Shown one piece after another: positions 15,763 through 22,863 of a DNA stretch of 64,000 nt. Below the pieces are notes generated by a model, which was not told the origin of the DNA, did no database searches, and saw only the letters and a program-made list of their open reading frames with translations. The stretch is taken from the NCBI GenBank assembly GCA_039201605.1, contig JBCCRO010000014.1, positions 62,001 through 126,000 of the forward strand, given 5' to 3'. Position 1 is the first letter of the stretch, and each line of letters begins with the position of its first letter. This stretch comes from CADEDH01 sp039201605. Lineage in GTDB: Bacteria; Actinomycetota; Acidimicrobiia; Acidimicrobiales; SZUA-35. The translations under genes were made by a program, and so were the position numbers.

Positions 15763-16556
15763 GCGCGGTCGAGGGCACCGGGGTGCTCGAGGCCCACCTG
15801 CGGGCCCGTCGCTCCGAGGGCCGCAAGCTGCTGCTGCCCTACATCACCGGCGGCTACCCGGTGGCCGATTGGGCCGAGCTGATCGACGGCCTGGCCGCGG
15901 TCGGGGCCGACGCCATCGAGATCGGGATCCCGTTCTCCGACCCGGTTATGGACGGCCCCACGATCCAGGAGTCGTCGAGTCTGGCTCTGGAGGCGGGGGC
16001 CAACCCGCTGTCGATCATGGCCCAGGTGGCCAAGACCGACCCGGGCATCCCCCTCATCGCCATGACGTACTACAACATCTGCTTCCGCATGGGCTTCGAG
16101 CGTTTCGCCTCGTCGCTGCGGGAGTCGGGTATCTGCGCCGCCATCCTGCCCGATCTTCCGCTGGAGGAGATCGGGCCGTGGGCCGAGGTGGCCGACGAGG
16201 TCGGGGTGGAGACCGTGATGTTGGCCGCTCCAACCGCCCCCGACGAGCGCCTGCCCCACATCGTCGAGCGCAGTCGAGGCTTCGTCTACGGCGTCGGCCT
16301 GGTCGGCATCACCGGTGAGCGGAGCGACCTGGCCTCGAGCGCCGTCGACATGGCGGCCCGGCTCAAAGCGGTCACCGACGTGCCGGTGCTGGTCGGGGTC
16401 GGGGTGTCGACGCCGGAGCAGGCGGCCGAGTTGTCGCAGGTGGCCGACGGCGTGATCGTCGGCTCCGCCGTGATCCGCCGCATCCTCGACAGCGGCAAGA
16501 TCGACGACGCCATCAGCTTCGTGGCCGACATCCGGGCCGCCCTCGACGCCGCCTGA
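15759..16556 (+). CDS. trpA: Tryptophan synthase alpha chain
   Basis: Cleaves indole-3-glycerol phosphate to indole, which is channelled to TrpB. The 265-aa (beta/alpha)8 barrel has catalytic Glu in AIEIGIPFSDPVMDGPTIQ, Asp in ILPDLPLEE, and phosphate sites GVGLVGITGERS and VGVGVSTPEQAAEL. The GTG start overlaps trpB by 4 bp. trpD and trpG are absent from the window, so the pathway is split over the genome. Confidence 0.97.
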   Translation: MSAVEGTGVLEAHLRARRSEGRKLLLPYITGGYPVADWAELIDGLAAVGADAIEIGIPFSDPVMDGPTIQESSSLALEAGANPLSIMAQVAKTDPGIPLIAMTYYNICFRMGFERFASSLRESGICAAILPDLPLEEIGPWAEVADEVGVETVMLAAPTAPDERLPHIVERSRGFVYGVGLVGITGERSDLASSAVDMAARLKAVTDVPVLVGVGVSTPEQAAELSQVADGVIVGSAVIRRILDSGKIDDAISFVADIRAALDAA

Positions 16557-16577
16557 GCCGACCGGGGTCCTCCTCCG

Positions 16578-16985
16578 TTGTCCGCCCAGTCGCCCGACCC
16601 GCTCCACGAGCGGCCCTACCCGCCGGTCGAACCCGATTGCGAACTGTGTCGGGCCGATCGGTTCACCCATTGGTACGCGGTGACCGATGACGGGTGGGTG
16701 GCCGACTGCGAGGTGTGCTCGGTGCCGATGGTGGTGTGGTGGGGCCACGGCCCCGAGGTCGACGATGACGTCCGGGAGCGACTTCTGGCCGCCCTGGGCG
16801 CGGCCGCCGACGAACGCTTCGGGGAGGGCAACTGGCGGTTCGACACCACCATGCGGCAGGTGCCCGAGCACTTCCACGCCCACGCCCGCGATTCGGGCTG
16901 GTTCGAGAAGCGATTCAGTCGGGCCATGTCCCGCTATACGGGGGTGGGAAGCGAGCGCCGGACCACCGGGTTTGGGAGTTCGTGA
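16578..16985 (+). CDS. Small HIT-like zinc-motif protein
   Basis: A 135-aa protein with two CxxC pairs (CELC about residues 21-24 and CEVC about 45-48) and HFHAHARD near residues 99-106. The paired cysteines suggest a structural zinc, and the His triad-like HFHAH recalls HIT-family hydrolases, though the canonical HxHxH order is not certain. The only upstream start is TTG at 16578, without an obvious ribosome binding site. It overlaps the next gene by 4 bp and lies 21 bp after trpA, so co-transcription with trp genes is likely. The substrate is unknown. Confidence 0.7.
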   Translation: MSAQSPDPLHERPYPPVEPDCELCRADRFTHWYAVTDDGWVADCEVCSVPMVVWWGHGPEVDDDVRERLLAALGAAADERFGEGNWRFDTTMRQVPEHFHAHARDSGWFEKRFSRAMSRYTGVGSERRTTGFGSS

Positions 16986-18421
16986 GCAGCCGAAGCGTCG
17001 ACGTCGCCATTCTCGGAGGGGGAGCGGCCGGTCTGGCCGCCGCCCGGGAGGCCCGTCGGCGCGGGGCGAGCGCCACCCTGATCAACAGGGGGCCGCTCGG
17101 GGGTGACTGCACCTTCACCGGCTGTGTGCCCTCGAAGTCGGTGATCGAGGCCGCCCGCGACGGCGCCTCGTTCGCCGAGGCCTTCGACCGGGCCCGGCGG
17201 GTGGTGGCCTCGGTGGCCGCCACCGAGAACGCCGCCGTGCTCCGGGCCGAGGGGGTCGAGGTGATCGACGACGAGGGCGAGCTGGTGGGACCGGCAGAGC
17301 TGCGGGTGGGGGAGCGACGCGTCCGGGCCAAGGGCGTGGTGCTGGCCATGGGCAGCCGACCCGCCGTCCCACCGGTACCCGGGCTGGCCGACGCCGACCC
17401 GCTGACCAGCGAGACCCTGTGGTCGTTGGAGTCGGCGCCGTCGTCGCTCGCCGTGATCGGAGCCGGGCCCATGGGCTGCGAACTGGCCCAGGCGCTGGCC
17501 ACCCTCGGCGTCTCGGTGACCCTGATCGAGCTCGGCCCCCGAGTCCTGGGGGCCGAGGAACCGGCGGCGTCGTCGGTGGTCCACGACGCCCTGACCAAGG
17601 CCGGGGTCGACGTCCGGGTCGGGACCGGGCTCACCGCCGTCACCCCCGCAACCGGTGGCGCCCGGCCCGCCGGGGTGACCGCCGACGGTGCCGTCGAGGA
17701 CGCCCCTCCCGGCGGAACCGGCCACCGGCTGGAGCTGAGCGACGGGGCCTCGATCACCGCCGAGCGCATCCTGGTGGCCGCCGGTCGACGGGCCAATACC
17801 GACCGGGGCGGCCTGGCCGACGCCGGCGTGGCCTTGACCGGCCGGGGCACGATCGAGACCGGCGACGACCTGTCGACCAGCCTGAAGAACACCTGGGCCG
17901 CCGGGGACGTGACCGGTCTGCTCGATCTGACCCACGCCGCCGACCACATGGGCCGCCTCGCCGCCACCAACATTCTGCGCCCGGTGGTGAAGGCCCGGTT
18001 CAAGGGCGAGCAGATGCCCCGCGTCACCTTTACCTCGCCCGAAGTGGCCTCCGTAGGTCTGTCGGAGGCTGAGGCTGCCGGCCGGTGGGGGGCCAAGGCC
18101 CGGGTTGCGGAGCTTCCGCTCACAGCCCACGACCGGGCCCTCGCCGCCGACGCCACCGAGGGCTACCTCAAGCTGATCGCCGGGCCCAAATGGCCGACGG
18201 GCACCGTCGGTGGCGGTCGTCTCGTCGGGGCCACCGTCGTGGCCGAGCGGGCGGGGGAGATGATCGCCGAGCTGGCCCTGGCCCTGCGGCTCGGCACCTA
18301 CATCGGGCGCCTGGCCCTCACCGTGCACCCCTACCCGACGTGGTCGTACGCCATCCCCAAGACGGCGGCCCAGTTCTTCGTCGACATCGAGGGCCATGCC
18401 GCCCGCCCGGCCCGGGGCTGA
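16982..18421 (+). CDS. FAD-dependent pyridine nucleotide-disulfide oxidoreductase
   Basis: A 479-aa class I flavoprotein disulfide reductase, related to dihydrolipoamide dehydrogenase and mercuric reductase. It shows N-terminal FAD-binding VAILGGGAAGLAAA, the redox-active pair C43-x4-C48 in GDCTFTGCVPSK, NAD(P)-binding AVIGAGPMGCELAQAL, and the second FAD motif NTWAAGDVTGLLDLTHAA. The C-terminal dimerisation segment reads VHPYPTWSYAIPKTAAQFF. The His is kept, but the HxxxxE dyad of lipoamide dehydrogenase is not clear, and the C-terminal cysteines of MerA are absent. The true substrate is therefore open. The GTG overlaps the preceding stop. Confidence 0.85.
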   Translation: MSSRSVDVAILGGGAAGLAAAREARRRGASATLINRGPLGGDCTFTGCVPSKSVIEAARDGASFAEAFDRARRVVASVAATENAAVLRAEGVEVIDDEGELVGPAELRVGERRVRAKGVVLAMGSRPAVPPVPGLADADPLTSETLWSLESAPSSLAVIGAGPMGCELAQALATLGVSVTLIELGPRVLGAEEPAASSVVHDALTKAGVDVRVGTGLTAVTPATGGARPAGVTADGAVEDAPPGGTGHRLELSDGASITAERILVAAGRRANTDRGGLADAGVALTGRGTIETGDDLSTSLKNTWAAGDVTGLLDLTHAADHMGRLAATNILRPVVKARFKGEQMPRVTFTSPEVASVGLSEAEAAGRWGAKARVAELPLTAHDRALAADATEGYLKLIAGPKWPTGTVGGGRLVGATVVAERAGEMIAELALALRLGTYIGRLALTVHPYPTWSYAIPKTAAQFFVDIEGHAARPARG

Positions 18422-18475
18422 GCATCGCCCGGTCCCGGCCTGCGCGCGTGGGCGTCGGCCGGGGCCGGACGCGAC

Positions 18476-18516
18476 CGGGGCCCGCCGGGCCGGATTCACC
18501 GGTCCGACGGGCCCCG
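18476..18516. terminator. GC-rich hairpin between convergent genes
   Basis: A 16-bp stem with one mismatch and one G-T pair (CGGGGCCCGCCGGGCC against GGTCCGACGGGCCCCG) lies between the convergent flavoprotein and leuA genes. There is no T-tract on either strand. It may serve as a bidirectional terminator, as GC-rich tractless hairpins often do in actinobacteria. Confidence 0.55.
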
Positions 18517-18562
18517 CGGTCGGGTCTGTCCGTCGGTAGCGCCGACGGTCGACGGGCCGGTA

Positions 18563-20236
18563 TCAGGCGATGGCCCGATTGGCCCCCGAAACGATGGCCT
18601 GCAGGGAGGCGTTCGTGATGTCGCTGTGGATGCCCACGCCCCACAGCTCACGGCTGCCGACCTTCAGCTCGACGTAGCTGACGGCCTTGGCGTCGGCGCC
18701 CATGCCGATGGCGTGCTCGTGGTAGTCGAGCACCCGCAGGTCGACGCCCCGGTTGTGGTTGAAGGCGTTGACGAAGGCCTCGATGGCCCCGCCGCCCTCG
18801 CCGTCGAACGTCGTCTCCTCGCCGTCGATGCGGACCTTGGCCGACAGGCGGGTGCGGTCGGCGCCCGCCGCGTTGTGCGAGGTCGAGAAGGACACGAGCT
18901 CGTAGGGCTTGGAGTTGGTCAGGTAGTGATTCTGGAACTCCTCCCAGATCTCGGTACCCGTGATCTCCTTCCCGGTGGTGTCGGTGATGTTCTGCACCAC
19001 CCGGGTGAACTCGATCTGCAGGCGTCGGGGCAGGTCCAGCTCCTGCTCGGTCTTGAGCAGGTAGGCCACCCCGCCCTTGCCCGACTGGGAGTTGACCCGG
19101 ATCACGTCCTCGTAGGTCCGGCCGACGTCCTGGGGATCGATGGGCAGGTAGGGCACCTCCCACAGGGTCTGGCCGGTCTGCTCCATGGCCTCGAAGCCCT
19201 TCTTGATGGCGTCCTGGTGGGAGCCGGAGAAGGCGGTGTAGACCAGGTCGCCGACGTAGGGATGGCGGGGATGCACCGGCAGCTGGTTGCAGTGTTCGGC
19301 CACCCGGCGCAGCTCGTTGATCTCGGTCAGATCGAGCTTGGGGTCGACGCCCTGGCTGAACAGGTTGAGGGCCAGGGTGACCACGTCGACGTTGCCGGTG
19401 CGCTCACCGTTGCCGAAGAGGGTGCCCTCCACCCGATCGGCGCCGGCCATCACCCCGAACTCGGCGGCGGCCACGGCGGTGCCGCGGTCGTTGTGGGGAT
19501 GCAGCGACAGCACGATCGACTCCCGGTCGCGGATGTTGCGATGGAACCACTCGATCTGGTCGCCGTAGATGTTGGCCGTGCTCATCTCGACCGTGGCCGG
19601 CAGGTTGAGGATCAGCGGGTTGTCCGGCGTCGGCTCGAACACGTCCATCACCGACTCGCAGATCTGCTTGGCGAAGGGCAGCTCGGTACCGGTGAAGCTC
19701 TCGGGGGAGTACTCGTAGCGGATGCGGGTGTCGCCCATGTTGGCTTCGTTCATCCGGCAGCGCTCGGCGCCCTTCACCGCGATGTCGGTGATGCCGGCCT
19801 CGTCGAGCCCGAACACCACGCGGCGCTGGACGGTGGAGGTCGAGTTGTACAGGTGGACGATGCCCTGCTTGGCCCCCTCCAGGGACTCGTAGGTGCGATC
19901 GATCAGCTCGTCACGGGCCTGGGTCAGCACCTGGATGGTGACGTGATCGGGGATCATGCCCTCGGTGATGATCTGGCGGACGAACTCGAAGTCGGTGTCG
20001 GAGGCGGCCGGGAAGCCGACCTCGATCTCGGTGAACCCGATCTCCACCAGCTTGGTGAACATGAGCGCCTTGCGTTCCGGGTCCATCGGCTCGATGAGGG
20101 CCTGGTTACCGTCGCGGAGGTCGACGCTGCACCACAGCGGTGCTTCGGTGGTGATGACGGACGGCCAGGTGCGATCGGGGATGTCGATCGCGGGAAAGGC
20201 CTGGTACTTCTCGATAGGCATTCGCCTGCTGCTCAT
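18563..20236 (-). CDS. leuA: 2-Isopropylmalate synthase
   Basis: First committed step of leucine synthesis: condenses acetyl-CoA and 2-oxoisovalerate. It is a 557-aa long (type 2) LeuA. The N-terminal barrel shows WCSVDLRDGNQALIEPMD with catalytic Arg-Asp, LSLHPHNDRGTAVA with metal-binding His, and FGNGERTGNVDVVTLALN. The C-terminal allosteric LeuA domain (about residues 425-557) binds leucine for feedback. ATG 20234-20236 follows AAGGAG (plus 20246-20251) by 9 nt. Upstream lies a leucine-rich leader peptide with attenuator-like stems, so transcription is probably controlled by leucyl-tRNA supply. It is monocistronic as far as can be seen. Confidence 0.96.
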   Translation of the reverse strand: MSSRRMPIEKYQAFPAIDIPDRTWPSVITTEAPLWCSVDLRDGNQALIEPMDPERKALMFTKLVEIGFTEIEVGFPAASDTDFEFVRQIITEGMIPDHVTIQVLTQARDELIDRTYESLEGAKQGIVHLYNSTSTVQRRVVFGLDEAGITDIAVKGAERCRMNEANMGDTRIRYEYSPESFTGTELPFAKQICESVMDVFEPTPDNPLILNLPATVEMSTANIYGDQIEWFHRNIRDRESIVLSLHPHNDRGTAVAAAEFGVMAGADRVEGTLFGNGERTGNVDVVTLALNLFSQGVDPKLDLTEINELRRVAEHCNQLPVHPRHPYVGDLVYTAFSGSHQDAIKKGFEAMEQTGQTLWEVPYLPIDPQDVGRTYEDVIRVNSQSGKGGVAYLLKTEQELDLPRRLQIEFTRVVQNITDTTGKEITGTEIWEEFQNHYLTNSKPYELVSFSTSHNAAGADRTRLSAKVRIDGEETTFDGEGGGAIEAFVNAFNHNRGVDLRVLDYHEHAIGMGADAKAVSYVELKVGSRELWGVGIHSDITNASLQAIVSGANRAIA

Positions 20237-20429
20237 TGCGGTTGTCTCCTTGCGGGACTCGTTCGTGTCGTTCGGTGCTCACGGGTGCGGCGGGCCGATC
20301 GCAACGATCGGTCGCCGGTGGGGAAGGAATCGGGAGCAGACCAATGGCGGCGTACGACACGAGGGCTCGGTGACGGCCCTCTGCGACGTGTCTCGATCGC
20401 TCCTTCGACGTGTTACCCGGCGCGCTGGA
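20237..20429 (-). promoter_or_regulatory. leuA leader: attenuator-like RNA
   Basis: This is the untranslated part of the leuA leader on the minus strand. GTCGAAGGAGCG (plus 20398-20409) can pair with CGCTCTTCGAC inside the Leu codons of the leader peptide (plus 20450-20460), 11 bp with one bulge. Competing hairpins are CCCGGC/GCCGGG (20416-20442, around the leader stop), GAGGGC/GCCCTC (20361-20381) and a 7-bp stem with 3-nt loop CCGATCG/CGATCGG (20295-20311). No T-tract follows. The layout fits ribosome-mediated attenuation; the exact terminator is not assigned. Confidence 0.6.
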
Positions 20430-20474
20430 TCAAGCGGCCGGGCAAAGAAGTCGAAGAGCGAGGACCGTGGTCAC
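20430..20474 (-). CDS. leuA leader peptide (14 aa, Leu-rich)
   Basis: GTG at 20472-20474 encodes MTTVLALRLLCPAA, then TGA at 20430-20432. Four of 14 codons are leucine: one CTC and three CTT. CTT is very rare in this GC-rich genome, where CTC and CTG dominate, so the codon choice looks selected to make the ribosome sensitive to a scarce leucyl-tRNA. The GTG lies 8 nt after TAGGCT, implying a leaderless start. The Leu codons lie within an RNA segment that can pair with downstream sequence. Confidence 0.75.
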   Translation of the reverse strand: MTTVLALRLLCPAA

Positions 20475-20482
20475 GAGGGGTG

Positions 20483-20488
20483 AGCCTA
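20483..20488 (-). promoter_or_regulatory. -10 box TAGGCT of leuA leader
   Basis: TAGGCT on the minus strand (plus AGCCTA) ends 8 nt before the leader-peptide GTG, in the geometry of the other leaderless promoters here. Confidence 0.6.
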
Positions 20489-20558
20489 GCAGGGGAGGAC
20501 GCGGATGGCTTCCACTTCGGCCCCAGCCGGGCCGTCATGAGCCCGGCGACGACCGGGT

Positions 20559-20840
20559 TCAGGCGCTCGACGAGGAGGGCGGGCCGTTCTCCATCAGCTG
20601 GTGGCCGAAGTTGTTGAGGGCCTGCATGACCTGGGGATCGACGGCGACCTGGCGGTGGTTCAAGCTGGCCCGGATGCGGTCGTAGACCTGGCTCTCACCC
20701 TCACAGAGGGGGCATTTCGCCAGGTGGGCGGCCACGTCGCGGGCCACGGCGGCGTCGGTCTCGCCGTCGAGGTAGGACTGGAGGACCTCCATGACCTCCT
20801 GACAGGAGAGCTCTTTGCGGAAGAGTCGGCGGAACACCAT
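20559..20840 (-). CDS. rsrA: Zinc-binding anti-sigma factor, RsrA type
   Basis: A 93-aa ZAS-domain anti-sigma factor. The zinc ligands are C13, H39, C43 and C46 (HLAKCPLC). The C-x25-H-x3-C-x2-C spacing is the same as in Streptomyces RsrA. RsrA-type proteins hold SigR inactive when reduced and release it when disulfide stress oxidises the cysteines and expels zinc. The start ATG has a strong GGAGG site overlapping the end of the sigma gene, 2 bp away, giving balanced co-translation. The tail is Ser/Pro-rich. Disulfide sensing is inferred from family and context. Confidence 0.88.
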   Translation of the reverse strand: MVFRRLFRKELSCQEVMEVLQSYLDGETDAAVARDVAAHLAKCPLCEGESQVYDRIRASLNHRQVAVDPQVMQALNNFGHQLMENGPPSSSSA

Positions 20841-20842
20841 CG

Positions 20843-21397
20843 TCACACCTCCGCCAGGGAGTCGAGGCCGACTTCGTCGATGTGATCGCGGATGCGCTTG
20901 CGAGCCCGGTGGAGACGGCTCATGACGGTGCCGACCGGCACGCCGAGCAGGTCGGCGGTCTCCTGGTACGACATGCCGTTCAGGTCCACCAACTCGACCA
21001 CCTGTCGGAACTTCTCCGGCAGGTTGCGGTAGCCCTCCTCGACGGTGGCGTCGAACTGGGTGTCCATCACCAGGTGTTCCGGGTCGTCGGTATCGGCGAA
21101 CATCACGGAGCGCTCGAAGGTGGTGTCGGGGTCGTCGAGCAGATCGGGCTTCTTCTTGCGGGCCCGGTTGATGTTGGCGTTGCGCATGATGGTCAACAGC
21201 CAGGCCCGGGGGTAGCGGCCGTCGAAGCGGTCGATGGCCCGGTAGGCCCGGAGCAGCGTGTCCTGGACGAGGTCCTGGGCGTCGCTGTCCGATCGGGTCA
21301 GCGACCACGCGGTGCGATAGAGGACGTCGAGCTCGGGCAGCACGTACTGCTCGAAGGCGGCCTGCGTGTCTGTCGGTGCGTCCATTAGTGCAACCAT
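20843..21397 (-). CDS. sigR: ECF sigma factor, SigR/SigH type
   Basis: A group 4 sigma factor. Region 2 contains TAWSLTRSDSDAQDLVQDTLLRAYRAIDRFDG and RAWLLTIMRNANINRARKK. Region 4 contains LPEKFRQVVELVDLNGMSYQETADLLGVPVGTVMSRLHRARKRI. It is followed immediately by an RsrA-type anti-sigma gene. The promoter GGAAT-N18-GTT upstream matches the SigR consensus, so autoregulation is expected. The frame opens at 21412, but that ATG overlaps the promoter. ATG 21397 (MVALMDAPTD, 184 aa) fits a near-leaderless transcript, and ATG 21385 is also possible. Likely targets are thiol-redox genes. Confidence 0.9.
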   Translation of the reverse strand: MVALMDAPTDTQAAFEQYVLPELDVLYRTAWSLTRSDSDAQDLVQDTLLRAYRAIDRFDGRYPRAWLLTIMRNANINRARKKKPDLLDDPDTTFERSVMFADTDDPEHLVMDTQFDATVEEGYRNLPEKFRQVVELVDLNGMSYQETADLLGVPVGTVMSRLHRARKRIRDHIDEVGLDSLAEV

Positions 21398-21406
21398 CCG
21401 TAGCGG

Positions 21407-21432
21407 AACCATTGGCAGCGATCGCTCATTCC
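21407..21432 (-). promoter_or_regulatory. SigR-class autoregulatory promoter
   Basis: On the minus strand GGAAT (plus 21428-21432), an 18-nt spacer, and GTT (plus 21407-21409) form the GGAAT-N18-GTT consensus reported for Streptomyces SigR and close to mycobacterial SigH promoters. It sits directly upstream of the sigR/rsrA pair. Confidence 0.8.
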
Positions 21433-21464
21433 TGCATCCTGATCCCGACTCCGTAAAACTGGCA

Positions 21465-21470
21465 TATGGT
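21465..21470 (+). promoter_or_regulatory. -10 box TATGGT of leaderless globin gene
   Basis: TATGGT lies 7 nt before GTG 21478. It overlaps the in-frame ATG at 21466, so GTG 21478 is the likelier start. Confidence 0.55.
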
Positions 21471-21477
21471 TCGCCCC

Positions 21478-21885
21478 GTGCAGGACCCTACCGATCCCGG
21501 CGCGGATGCGCCCGTGCCCGTCACGGTTTTCGACGTGGTCGGCGGCGACTACTTCATCGACCTGGTGGAGGACTTCTACCGGCGGGTCGACGTCGACCCC
21601 GTGTTGCGCCCCAGCTACCCCGACGATCTGTCCGAGTCCAAGCGGACGTTGGCCTGGTTCCTGATCCAGTACTGGGGTGGGCCGACCGACTACAGCGACG
21701 AGCGCGGCCATCCGAGGCTGCGGATGCGCCACGTTCCCTTCGTCATCACCCAGGTGGAGCGGGACGCCTGGCTGCGCCACATGACCGACGCGGTGGCGGC
21801 ATCACCGGCGCCGGTCGAGGTGCGCCAGCTCCTGGATTCGTACTTCCAGCAGGCGAGCACCGCTATGATCAACCGGCCTCTGTGA
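21478..21885 (+). CDS. glbO: Truncated hemoglobin, group II (GlbO type)
   Basis: A 135-aa 2-on-2 globin starting MQDPTDPGADAP if initiated at the GTG 21478. The proximal heme His is in RLRMRHVPFVI. FYRRVDVDPVLRPSYPDDL, WFLIQYWGGPTDYSDERGHP (including the conserved Trp/Gly stretch) and the C-terminal helix VRQLLDSYFQQASTAMIN fit the group II family. Such proteins bind O2 and reactive species and have been linked to respiration or peroxide handling. It is divergent from sigR, which invites a redox link but does not prove one. Confidence 0.9.
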   Translation: MQDPTDPGADAPVPVTVFDVVGGDYFIDLVEDFYRRVDVDPVLRPSYPDDLSESKRTLAWFLIQYWGGPTDYSDERGHPRLRMRHVPFVITQVERDAWLRHMTDAVAASPAPVEVRQLLDSYFQQASTAMINRPL

Positions 21886-21906
21886 TTTGCCCGATATCCT
21901 CACAGC

Positions 21907-21924
21907 CCGCTCCAAGAGCGGTTT
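21907..21924 (+). terminator. Short hairpin terminator after globin
   Basis: CCGCTC-CAA-GAGCGG (21907-21921) is followed by TTT. The 6-bp stem and short T-run make a weak but plausible intrinsic terminator between the globin gene and HU. Confidence 0.45.
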
Positions 21925-21950
21925 CTGAGCAGTCGAAAGTCAGGAAATCC

Positions 21951-21979
21951 TTGACTTTGTAGTTCGCGGCGGCTCCACT
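21951..21979 (+). promoter_or_regulatory. Putative promoter of HU gene
   Basis: TTGACT (21951-21956) has a 17-nt spacer to TCCACT (21974-21979). The -35 is good and the -10 is weak. HU then has a leader of about 40 nt carrying AAGGAG, so unlike its neighbours it is a leadered gene. Confidence 0.4.
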
Positions 21980-22026
21980 TTGCTCGTCTGCGAATGCGGA
22001 CATTTCAAGATGTAAGGAGTTCTCTC

Positions 22027-22323
22027 ATGAACAAGACGGAACTGATTGACGACATCGCGGAGCGCACCGGCGTCTCCAAGAAGGACGTTGGTGCCGTCAT
22101 CGACGGCCTCTTCGTGTCCGTCTCGAACGTGGTGGCCAAGGGAGACGACAAGGTCACCATCCCCGGCTTCGTGTCGTTCGAGCAGGTCGATCGGAAGGCC
22201 CGCAAGGGGTTCAACCCGCAGACCGGTGAGCCCATCACCATCCCCGCCTCGACGGCGGTGAAGGTGACGGCCGGCAACAAGCTGAAGGCCTACGCCCGGG
22301 GCACCGAGAATCCCCCGAGCTGA
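22027..22323 (+). CDS. hup: HU-family histone-like DNA-binding protein
   Basis: A 98-aa nucleoid protein starting MNKTELIDDIAERTGVSKKD. It carries the HU beta-arm region GFVSFEQVDRKARKGFNPQTGEPITIPASTAVKVTAGNKLKAYA, with the conserved proline of the DNA-intercalating arm tip. It lacks the long lysine/alanine-rich C-terminal tail of mycobacterial HupB and so resembles Streptomyces HupA. AAGGAG (22014-22019) lies 7 nt before the ATG at 22027. Confidence 0.95.
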   Translation: MNKTELIDDIAERTGVSKKDVGAVIDGLFVSVSNVVAKGDDKVTIPGFVSFEQVDRKARKGFNPQTGEPITIPASTAVKVTAGNKLKAYARGTENPPS

Positions 22324-22345
22324 CGCTCACCGTTCTCGCACCGAC

Positions 22346-22825
22346 GTGAACACCTCTGAAGGGGGCCGATCGGTCGAAGACGGCGACGTTCCGGCAGGCG
22401 ATGTCCTGCCGGAACCGATCTCGCTTCTACCGCATCGGCCCCCGTTTCTTTTGGTCGACGAGCTGCTCTCGCTGGTTCCCGGCGAGCGGGTGGTTGGCCG
22501 CTGGCACATCACGGGCGAGGAGTGGTTCCTCCCCGGTCACTTCCCCGGGCGGCCGACGGTGCCCGGGGTTCTCCTGGTCGAATCGTTGGCCCAGGTCGGC
22601 GCCTGTGCCCTGTTGGCCGACGAGCGCTTCACCGGCAAGCTCCCGCTCTTCGGCGGGGCCGACAAGGTGAAGTTCCGACGGCAGGTGGTGCCCGGCGAGA
22701 CCCTCGAGTTGACCGTCGAGATGGGCCGACTCGGCTCCCGGGCGGGCAAGGGCACCGGACGGGCCACCGTCGACGGTGAGATGGCTGCCCAGCTCGAGCT
22801 GATGTTCGTCCTGGTCGACCCATAG
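22346..22825 (+). CDS. fabZ: (3R)-hydroxyacyl-ACP dehydratase, FabZ-like
   Basis: A 159-aa hot-dog-fold dehydratase. The FabZ signature LLPHRPPFLLVDELLSLVPG lies at about residues 28-47. Catalytic His is in FLPGHFPGRPTVPG and Glu in LLVESLAQVG. It removes water from 3-hydroxyacyl-ACP in fatty-acid elongation. The roughly 25-residue N-terminal extension is acidic. The GTG at 22346 has a poor ribosome binding site, so the start is uncertain. It lies 1.6 kb from the fab operon but on the other strand. Its stop lies inside a 21-bp tandem repeat. Confidence 0.9.
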   Translation: MNTSEGGRSVEDGDVPAGDVLPEPISLLPHRPPFLLVDELLSLVPGERVVGRWHITGEEWFLPGHFPGRPTVPGVLLVESLAQVGACALLADERFTGKLPLFGGADKVKFRRQVVPGETLELTVEMGRLGSRAGKGTGRATVDGEMAAQLELMFVLVDP

Positions 22826-22862
22826 GGTCGAGCCGTCGACCCATAGGGTCGAGCCGTCGACC
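22814..22862 (+). repeat. 21-bp tandem repeat spanning the fabZ stop
   Basis: GTCGACCCATAGGGTCGAGCC occurs at 22814-22834 and 22835-22855, followed by a partial third copy. Each copy contains the palindrome TCGACCC-ATA-GGGTCGA. The first copy includes the fabZ stop codon, and the array ends just before the methyltransferase ATG at 22864. TAGGGT in the second copy could act as a -10 box. Confidence 0.9.
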
Positions 22863-22863
22863 G

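Noticed and set aside
21466..21477. ATG 21466 as globin start
   Set aside because: It lies inside the likely -10 box TATGGT; GTG 21478 has the same 7-nt spacing as the other leaderless genes.
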